From: Geodermatophilus normandii
GTDB taxonomy: Bacteria; Actinomycetota; Actinomycetes; Mycobacteriales; Geodermatophilaceae
DNA: 64,000 nt
Direction: 5' to 3'
Assembly (NCBI RefSeq): GCF_003182485.1
Contig: NZ_QGTX01000001.1
Span: 2,252,001 to 2,316,000 of the forward strand
This document shows, piece by piece, positions 57,997 to 64,000 of this stretch; position 1 is the first letter of the stretch; each line of letters opens with the position of its first letter. Made by a program: the position numbers and the translations under genes. The notes under the pieces were generated by a model. It worked only from the letters and a program-made list of their open reading frames with translations. It was not told where the DNA came from and ran no database searches.

Positions 57997-60906
57997 TCAC
58001 CCCTCGTGCAGCAGCCAGAGGGTGCCCAGCGGCGGCGCGGAGACGGTGGCCGAGAACGGCTGGCCGTGCCAGGGCTCCTCCACCGCGTCGATCCCGCCGT
58101 AGTTGCCGACGCCGGAGCCGCCGTAGCCCTCGGCGTCGGTGTTGAGCACCTCACGCCAGCGCCCGCCGCGCGGCAGGCCGATCCGGTAGCCGTGGTGCGG
58201 GCTGCCGGAGAAGTTGCACACGACGGCGAGCGCCTGCCCCGGCGTCTGCCCGCCGGCCTCGGCGACCACGGCGTCGGCGCCGGACTCGGCGGCCTCGGTC
58301 GGGGTCGGGACGTCGGCCACCTTCGGCCGGCCGTAGCGCAGGAAGGTGATGACGTTGCCCGAGGCGTCGTTGGCGTCGATCCACTGGAAGCCGGCCGGGT
58401 CGACGTCGAGCGACCACAGCGCCTCGGTCTCGCGGTAGCGCGCGTTGAGGTCGGTGACCAGCTGCAGCACGCCGCGGTGCGCGGGGTCGTCGAGGTGCCA
58501 CCAGTCCAGCGAGCGGCTCTCGGCCCACTCGGAGTCCTGCGCGAACTCCGAGCCCATGAACAGCAGCTGCTTGCCCGGGTGCGCCCACATGTAGGCCAGG
58601 TAGCCGCGGACGCCGGCCAGCTGCTGCCACCGGTCGCCGGGCATCTTCCGCAGCAGCGAGCCCTTGCCGTAGACGACCTCGTCGTGGCTGATCGGCAGCA
58701 CGTAGTTCTCGGAGTAGGCGTACATCATCGAGAACGTCAGCTGGTTGTGGTGGTAGCTGCGGTGCACCGGCTGGCGGCCCACGTAGGCCAGCGAGTCGTG
58801 CATCCAGCCCATGTTCCACTTGAAGCCGAAGCCCAGGCCGCCCAGGTACGTCGGCCGGGTGACGCCGGGCCAGGCGGTCGACTCCTCGGCGATGGTCACC
58901 ACGCCCGGCACCTCGCGGTAGATCGTGGCGTTGACCTCCTGGAGGAACGACACCGCCTCGAGGTTCTCCCGGCCGCCGTGCACGTTGGGGATCCACTCGC
59001 CGTCCTTGCGCGAGTAGTCCAGGTAGAGCATCGAGGCGACGGCGTCGACCCGCAGCCCGTCGACGTGGAACTCCTCGGCCCAGAACAGCGCGTTCGCGAC
59101 GAGGAAGTTGCGCACCTCGGTGCGGCCGAAGTTGAACACGAACGTGCCCCAGTCCGGCTGCTCGCCGCGGCGGGGGTCGGCGTGCTCGTAGAGGGCGGTG
59201 CCGTCGAAGCGGCCCAGTGCCCAGGCGTCCTTGGGGAAGTGCGCCGGCACCCAGTCGACGATGATGCCGAGGCCGGCCTGGTGGGCGCGGTCGACGAGGT
59301 GGCGGAAGTCGTCGGGGCTGCCGAAGCGCGACGTCGGCGCGTAGTAGCTGGTGACCTGGTAGCCCCAGGAGCCGCCGAAGGGGTGCTCGGCGACCGGCAG
59401 GAACTCCAGGTGGGTGAACCCGGCGCCGACCGCGTAGTCGACCAGCTGCTCGGCCAGCTCGCGGTAGGACAGCCCCTGCCGCCACGAGCCGAGGTGCACC
59501 TCGTAGACGCTCATCGGCCGCTCGTGCCAGTTGCCGCCCTCGCGCGCGGCCAGCCACGCGTCGTCGTTCCACTCGTGGGTGGACTCGACGACGACGGAGG
59601 CGTTGGCCGGCGGCACCTCGGTGGCGAAGGCCATCGGGTCGGCCTTCTCCCGCCAGACGCCGTCGGCACCGAGGACGTGGAAGCGGTAGCGGGTGCCCGC
59701 CGGCACGCCCGGGACGTAGATCTCCCAGACGCCGATCGCGCCGAGCTGGCGCATCGGGTAGGCGCGGGCCTCCCAGTAGTCGAAGTCGCCGGTGACCTTC
59801 ACGCCCTGGGCGTTGGGTGCCCAGACGGCGAAGGACACGCCCTCGACGGTGCCGCGCGGGGTCCCGTAGCGCCGCACGTGCGCGCCGAGCACGTCCCACA
59901 GCCGCTCGTGCCGGCCCTCGCCGATGAGGTACTGGTCGAGTTCGCCGAGCGTGGGCATCCACCGGTAGGGGTCGTCGACGAGGAAGGTGTCCTCGCCGTA
60001 GGTGACCTCGATCCGGTAGTCGCCGGGCTGCTGGGGCAGCGTGGCCTCGTAGATCCCGCCCGGGTGCACCTGCCGGGCCTCGTAGCGGGAGTCGTCCTGG
60101 TCGACGACGGCGACGGCGGACGCGTCGGGCCGCAGCGTGCGCACCACCCAGCCGTCACCGGCGGCGTGCGCGCCGAGCACCCGGTGCGGATCGCGCGACC
60201 AGCCGTCGACGATCGCGCGCAGGTCCTCCTCGGTGACCTCCTCGGGCGCGTCGTGCTCGCCGCCCCCACCGGCGCCGGAGGTCAGGCCGCCCTCGCCGGC
60301 CGACGGCGACGGCGCCTCCGGGGCGGCGACGTCGGTGCCGGGTGCCGGGGCGGGGGAGCCTGCCGCCCCGCTCGCCGGCGTCTGCGTGTCCTCGGCGGGC
60401 GCCTGCGGGGTCATGGGCTCGGAGGGGTCGGGGTCCGGCGGCTCGGGCTGCGGCGCCGGCGCGCCCGTGGGAGAGCCCGGCTCGGCGATCGGCGCCGGCG
60501 CGACGACCGGCGCGGCGGTGCCGCCCTGCTCGGCGACCGCCTCGCCCGCGGGCGGGGGTGCGGTGGCGGCCGTGCGCGTCGCGCGTTTGCGGGTGGCTTT
60601 GACCGGCGCCTCGCCGTCGGCGGCCTTCTTCGCGGCCCGCTTCTTGCGGGGCGCGGCCGGCTCGGCGGCACCGTCGCCCTCGACCGCGGCGACGGCGGCC
60701 TTCTTGGCGGGGGCCTTCTTCGCCGCGGCCTTCTTCGCCGGTGCGCGCTTGCGTGCCGGGGTGGCGTTCACGATCGGCTCGCTCTCGGCCGCCTCGGCCT
60801 GCCTGGCCCGCTCCTCGACCACCCGCTGCAGCTCGTCCTTGCCGGCCGGCGCCTCGGCGGTCTCGGCGGCCGTCCCGCTCCCGGGTGTCGGGTCGCTCGT
60901 CGTCAT
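57997..60906 (-). CDS. glgB: 1,4-alpha-glucan branching enzyme GlgB with long basic N-terminal extension
   Basis: Makes alpha-1,6 branches in glycogen or GlgE-type alpha-glucan. 969 aa, against about 730 usually. Residues about 226-969 are standard GlgB: CBM48 ([20 protein letters not shown]), then a GH13 barrel with nucleophile Asp621 ([10 protein letters not shown]), acid Glu674 (TIAEES) and Asp742 (SHDEVV). Residues 50-110 repeat [11 protein letters not shown] units like histone H1 tails, and 115-220 are Pro/Ala/Glu-rich. The ATG at 60906 is the only reasonable start for this frame, so the extension seems real. Downstream of mak and treS. Confidence 0.95.
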   Translation of the reverse strand: MTTSDPTPGSGTAAETAEAPAGKDELQRVVEERARQAEAAESEPIVNATPARKRAPAKKAAAKKAPAKKAAVAAVEGDGAAEPAAPRKKRAAKKAADGEAPVKATRKRATRTAATAPPPAGEAVAEQGGTAAPVVAPAPIAEPGSPTGAPAPQPEPPDPDPSEPMTPQAPAEDTQTPASGAAGSPAPAPGTDVAAPEAPSPSAGEGGLTSGAGGGGEHDAPEEVTEEDLRAIVDGWSRDPHRVLGAHAAGDGWVVRTLRPDASAVAVVDQDDSRYEARQVHPGGIYEATLPQQPGDYRIEVTYGEDTFLVDDPYRWMPTLGELDQYLIGEGRHERLWDVLGAHVRRYGTPRGTVEGVSFAVWAPNAQGVKVTGDFDYWEARAYPMRQLGAIGVWEIYVPGVPAGTRYRFHVLGADGVWREKADPMAFATEVPPANASVVVESTHEWNDDAWLAAREGGNWHERPMSVYEVHLGSWRQGLSYRELAEQLVDYAVGAGFTHLEFLPVAEHPFGGSWGYQVTSYYAPTSRFGSPDDFRHLVDRAHQAGLGIIVDWVPAHFPKDAWALGRFDGTALYEHADPRRGEQPDWGTFVFNFGRTEVRNFLVANALFWAEEFHVDGLRVDAVASMLYLDYSRKDGEWIPNVHGGRENLEAVSFLQEVNATIYREVPGVVTIAEESTAWPGVTRPTYLGGLGFGFKWNMGWMHDSLAYVGRQPVHRSYHHNQLTFSMMYAYSENYVLPISHDEVVYGKGSLLRKMPGDRWQQLAGVRGYLAYMWAHPGKQLLFMGSEFAQDSEWAESRSLDWWHLDDPAHRGVLQLVTDLNARYRETEALWSLDVDPAGFQWIDANDASGNVITFLRYGRPKVADVPTPTEAAESGADAVVAEAGGQTPGQALAVVCNFSGSPHHGYRIGLPRGGRWREVLNTDAEGYGGSGVGNYGGIDAVEEPWHGQPFSATVSAPPLGTLWLLHEG

Positions 60907-60978
60907 GGTCGCGATGCCGTCCTCTGTCGTCGTCTGCTGCGTCGTCTGCGTCGTCGTCGTGCTGTCCGCGGCGGGCCC

Positions 60979-62367
60979 TCAGCCGCCCCCGGCGGCCAGC
61001 CGGGAGAGCGACTGCAGCGGGATCATCAGCCAGTTCGGCCGGTTGCGCGCCTCGTAGACGCACTCGTAGACCGCCTTGTCCGCCTCGAACGCCCGCAGGA
61101 GGGGGGAGTCCCCGCACGGGTCGATGCCGCTCGACGCCGAGTAGCCGGCGCAGAAGGCACCGCGGTTGCGCACTGCCCACTCCTGCGCCCGGTACGCGCG
61201 CTGCGGGTCGTCGGGCTGCTCCACGAGCATGTGCCGCGCGGCGTAGTCGAAGCTGCGCAGCATCCCGGCGACGTCGCGCAGCGGGCTGTCGAGCTGCCGG
61301 CGCTCGGCCAGCGGCCGGGCCGGCTCGCCCTCGAAGTCGAGGACCACCCAGCCGGTCGCCGTGCGCAGCACCTGGCCGAGGTGGAAGTCGCCGTGCACGC
61401 GCTGGCGCACCACCTCCTCGGCGTTGTCGGCCACCCGGGCGTAGACGGCGCGCAGGCCGGTGAGGTGCTCCTCCAGCTGCGGGACGACGGCCAGCGCGGC
61501 CTCCAGCCGGTCGGTCATCGCCCGCGCGGTGGCGGCGAACCACTCGCGGTCGGCCGGCTCGGTGTCCAGCACCCGCGCAAGGTCGGCGTGCACCGACGCG
61601 GTCGCCGCGCCCAGCCGCTCGCTGTCGGCGGCGAAGTCGCCGCCCACCTCGTCGGCGTGCAGGTCGCCCTCGGCGTAGAGGTCGCGGACGCTGGCCGTGG
61701 CCAGCCGCCACCCGTCGCTGGCGCCCCGGACGAAGGTCTGCAGCATCGCCGCGGTGGCGGGCTCCGCGCCGTCGGGGTCGTCGATCTCGATGTGGCCGAG
61801 CAGCGGCGCGATGTGCGGGTTCTCGGTCCGGCGCAGCGCCTCGCCGATCTCGACGTCGGGGTTGAGCCCGGGCTCGAGCCGGCGGAACAGCTTGAAGATG
61901 GCGTCCTGGCCGTAGACCAGCGAGGTGTTGCTCTGCTCGGTGGAGACGATGTCGCCGGGCACGCCCTCGGGGATGGTCGCGACGCCCGCCGGGTGGAAGT
62001 GCATCGGCCCCACGGTGGAGGCGGCCACCAGGTGCACGAGCCACGGCGGCGTGGCGTCGCGGTCGCGCATCGCGTCGTAGCAGTAGTTCTCGCGGTCCTC
62101 GCCGTCGGCGCCCTTGGCCGGGACGGCGCCCACGAACGCCGCGGACAGCTCCTCGTCGGGGTGGGCCCGCCACGACAGCGGCACGAGGTAGGTCTCGCCC
62201 GCGCCGTCGGCGTAGGTCACCCGGACCCGGTGCACCGACAGGACGGGCTCGGACCGCGAGAGGAAGAAGCCGTCCTCGCTGACGTCGGCCCACTCGCGGC
62301 CCTTGCCCCCGAACCAGCGCTGGTGCGGCATCCACTCGCGCAGGACGTCGGTCAGGGCCTTGCTCAT
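60979..62367 (-). CDS. mak: maltokinase
   Basis: Phosphorylates maltose with ATP to maltose-1-phosphate, the donor for GlgE. 462 aa, aminoglycoside-kinase-like fold: N-terminal cap [14 protein letters not shown], catalytic [11 protein letters not shown] (Asp, about residue 320) and metal-binding [15 protein letters not shown] overlaps the treS stop (ATGA), so the two are translationally coupled; in some bacteria TreS and Mak form a complex or fusion. glgB follows after 72 bases. Confidence 0.95.
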   Translation of the reverse strand: MSKALTDVLREWMPHQRWFGGKGREWADVSEDGFFLSRSEPVLSVHRVRVTYADGAGETYLVPLSWRAHPDEELSAAFVGAVPAKGADGEDRENYCYDAMRDRDATPPWLVHLVAASTVGPMHFHPAGVATIPEGVPGDIVSTEQSNTSLVYGQDAIFKLFRRLEPGLNPDVEIGEALRRTENPHIAPLLGHIEIDDPDGAEPATAAMLQTFVRGASDGWRLATASVRDLYAEGDLHADEVGGDFAADSERLGAATASVHADLARVLDTEPADREWFAATARAMTDRLEAALAVVPQLEEHLTGLRAVYARVADNAEEVVRQRVHGDFHLGQVLRTATGWVVLDFEGEPARPLAERRQLDSPLRDVAGMLRSFDYAARHMLVEQPDDPQRAYRAQEWAVRNRGAFCAGYSASSGIDPCGDSPLLRAFEADKAVYECVYEARNRPNWLMIPLQSLSRLAAGGG

Positions 62368-64000
62368 GCGGGTCCTCCGGTGCTCGGCGGGACGTCGTCG
62401 CCCGTCCTGGTGTCGCTGTCTCCGGGGATCTCCTCGGCCTCGCTGACCAGGCCGGCGGCCAGCAGGGAGTCGGCGACCGGGCTGGTGGCGGCGGTGTCGG
62501 GTCCGGCGGGCTCCTCGACCGGCTCCACCGGGCGGGACAGCTCGAACCAGTAGAAGCCGTGGCCGGCGAGGGTGAGCATGTAGGGCAGCACGCCGATCTG
62601 CGGGAACTCGACCCGGCCGGTCAGCTCGATCGGCGTGTGGCCCTCGAAGCGGCGCAGGTCGAGCTCCACCGGCTGGGGGAAGCGGGAGAGGTTGTTGACG
62701 CACAGCACGACGTCGTCGCCGAACTCGCGGACGAACGACAGCACCGTGGGGTTGCGCGAGCCGATCTCCTCGTAGGTCCCCAGGCCGAAGGTCGGGTGCT
62801 CCTTGCGGACGGCGATCATCCGGCGGATCCACTGCAGCATCGAGTTGGTGTTGCGCAGCTGCGACTCGACGTTGGTGGTCTGGTAGCCGTAGACCGGGTC
62901 CTGGTTCAGCGGCAGGTACATCCGCTGCGGGTCGGCGGTGGAGAAGCCGCCGTTGCGGTCCGGCGTCCACTGCATCGGGGTGCGGACGCCGTCGCGGTCA
63001 CCGAGCCAGATGTTGTCGCCCATCCCGATCTCGTCGCCGTAGTACAGGACCGGCGACCCGGGCAGGCTGAACAGCAGCGCGTTGAACAGCTCGAGGGTGT
63101 TGAGGTCGTTCTCCAGCAGCGGCGCCAGCCGGCGGCGGATGCCGATGTTGGCCTTCATGCGGGGGTCCTTGGCGTACTCCGCCCACATGTAGTCGCGCTC
63201 CTCGTCGGTGACCATCTCGAGGGTCAGCTCGTCGTGGTTGCGCAGGAAGATGCCCCACTGGCAGTTGTCGGGGATCGGCGGCGTCTGCGCCATGATCTCC
63301 GAGATCGGGAACCGCTGCTCCCGGCGGGCGGCCATGAACAGGCGCGGCATCACCGGGAAGTGGAAGGCCATCTGGCACTCGTCGCCGTCCTCGCCGAAGT
63401 ACTCGACGACGTCGGCCGGCCACTGGTTGGCCTCGCACAGCAGCACGCGGTCGGGGTAGTCCGCGTCGACCACCTTGCGGACGTGCTTGAGGAACTCGTG
63501 GGTCTTGGGCAGGTTCTCGCCGTTGGTCCCCTCCTCCTCGAACAGGTAGGGGACGGCGTCGAGGCGGAAGCCGTCGATGCCCAGGTCCAGCCAGTAGCGC
63601 AGGGCGTCGATGACCGCCTCCTGCACCGCCGGGTTCTCGAAGTTGAGGTCGGGCTGGTGGGAGAAGAAGCGGTGCCAGAAGTACTGCTTGCGCACCGGGT
63701 CGAACGTCCAGTTCGAGCTCTCGGTGTCGACGAAGATGATCCGCGCGTCGGCGTAGCCGGTGTCGTCGTCGGCCCACACGTAGAAGTCGCCGTAGGGGCC
63801 CTCGGGGTCACTGCGGCTGGCCTGGAACCAGGGGTGCTGGTCCGAGGTGTGGTTCATGACGAAGTCGATGATCACGCGGATGCCCCGCTGGTGGGCGGCG
63901 GCCAGGAACTCCTTGAAGTCCTGGATGTCACCGAACTCCGGCAGGACGGCGGTGTAGTCGCTGACGTCGTAGCCGCCGTCGCGCAGGGGCGAGGCGAAGA
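62364..64000 (-). CDS. treS: trehalose synthase / maltose alpha-D-glucosyltransferase (N-terminus outside window)
   Basis: GH13 enzyme interconverting trehalose and maltose. The visible 545 residues run from the barrel start ([19 protein letters not shown]) through [16 protein letters not shown], nucleophile region [13 protein letters not shown] (Asp), acid [13 protein letters not shown] (Glu) and [12 protein letters not shown] (Asp). The C-terminal 45 residues after the beta domain are an acidic disordered tail not usual for TreS. The frame is open at base 64000; roughly 50 N-terminal residues are missing. With mak and glgB it makes the TreS-Mak-GlgE-GlgB route; glgE may lie beyond the edge. 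Confidence 0.95.
   Translation of the reverse strand, partial: FASPLRDGGYDVSDYTAVLPEFGDIQDFKEFLAAAHQRGIRVIIDFVMNHTSDQHPWFQASRSDPEGPYGDFYVWADDDTGYADARIIFVDTESSNWTFDPVRKQYFWHRFFSHQPDLNFENPAVQEAVIDALRYWLDLGIDGFRLDAVPYLFEEEGTNGENLPKTHEFLKHVRKVVDADYPDRVLLCEANQWPADVVEYFGEDGDECQMAFHFPVMPRLFMAARREQRFPISEIMAQTPPIPDNCQWGIFLRNHDELTLEMVTDEERDYMWAEYAKDPRMKANIGIRRRLAPLLENDLNTLELFNALLFSLPGSPVLYYGDEIGMGDNIWLGDRDGVRTPMQWTPDRNGGFSTADPQRMYLPLNQDPVYGYQTTNVESQLRNTNSMLQWIRRMIAVRKEHPTFGLGTYEEIGSRNPTVLSFVREFGDDVVLCVNNLSRFPQPVELDLRRFEGHTPIELTGRVEFPQIGVLPYMLTLAGHGFYWFELSRPVEPVEEPAGPDTAATSPVADSLLAAGLVSEAEEIPGDSDTRTGDDVPPSTGGPA

Noticed and set aside
57637..62553. A 1638-codon open frame on the plus strand opposite glgB, mak and a metallopeptidase
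   Set aside because: It is a mirror of real genes in GC-rich DNA; the product is low-complexity Arg/Gly/His/Val sequence with no fold, and the opposite strand has catalytic motifs throughout.

Overview
The window is about 64 kb of very GC-rich DNA with GTG starts nearly as common as ATG and many GTGA/ATGA stop-start overlaps. Gene order (argS-lysA-hom-thrC-thrB-rho-rpmE-prfA-prmC-tsaC-wecA-atp operon-DUF2550-cobO-murA; nucS instead of mutS/mutL; treS-mak-glgB) is that of an actinobacterial chromosome. The protein style (Geodermatophilaceae-like: Blastococcus, Geodermatophilus, Modestobacter) is an inference and not proven here. No insertion sequence, prophage, CRISPR array or rRNA is visible; there is one tRNA gene.

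Layout. 0-5.7 kb: a window-edge class III adenylate cyclase, an ABC-F ATPase, an acetyltransferase and a polyhydroxyalkanoate unit (class III-like PhaC, an overlapping coiled-coil partner, a divergent SDR reductase). 5.7-9.4 kb: an alpha/beta hydrolase, two unlisted small genes (a 57-aa membrane protein and a 53-aa Cys protein), tRNA-Arg(CCG), and a DUF305/DUF3105 pair. 9.5-21.5 kb: argS, lysine and threonine biosynthesis in one tightly overlapped operon, then rho (frame disrupted in its linker), rpmE, prfA, prmC (apparent CTG start) and tsaC. 21.6-32 kb: wecA, two AtpI/AtpZ-type proteins and the F1Fo ATP synthase genes, with a strong hairpin and a small gene separating atpD from atpC. 32-34 kb: cobalamin adenosyltransferase divergent from murA.

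34-53 kb is the metabolic core. MeaA (ethylmalonyl-CoA mutase), an enoyl-CoA hydratase, a double-module 3-hydroxybutyryl-CoA dehydrogenase, crotonyl-CoA carboxylase/reductase, methylmalonyl-CoA epimerase, thiolase and MeaB together supply most of the ethylmalonyl-CoA pathway, which lets cells grow on acetyl-CoA without isocitrate lyase and shares acetoacetyl-CoA and 3-hydroxybutyryl-CoA with the PHA genes. The meaA and ccr promoters carry different perfect palindromes that share the core TACYnnnnRGTA, suggesting one TetR-type regulator encoded elsewhere. Interspersed are a GAF-EAL phosphodiesterase, NucS, a class F sortase with a DUF4397 surface protein, and a Scy/FilP-like coiled-coil protein. 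53-64 kb: a MarR regulator, a thioredoxin-TPR protein, two paralogous lipoprotein zinc metallopeptidases, and a glgB-mak-treS operon for trehalose/alpha-glucan metabolism that runs off the right edge.

Expression signals: many genes have a TAnnnT box 5-8 bases before the start codon (argS, murA, cobO, meaA, nucS, the MarR gene, the AtpZ gene, the hydrolase), which fits leaderless mRNAs. Several long perfect hairpins without U-tracts act as probable terminators. All calls come from reading the sequence and from remembered family knowledge; no database search was run.
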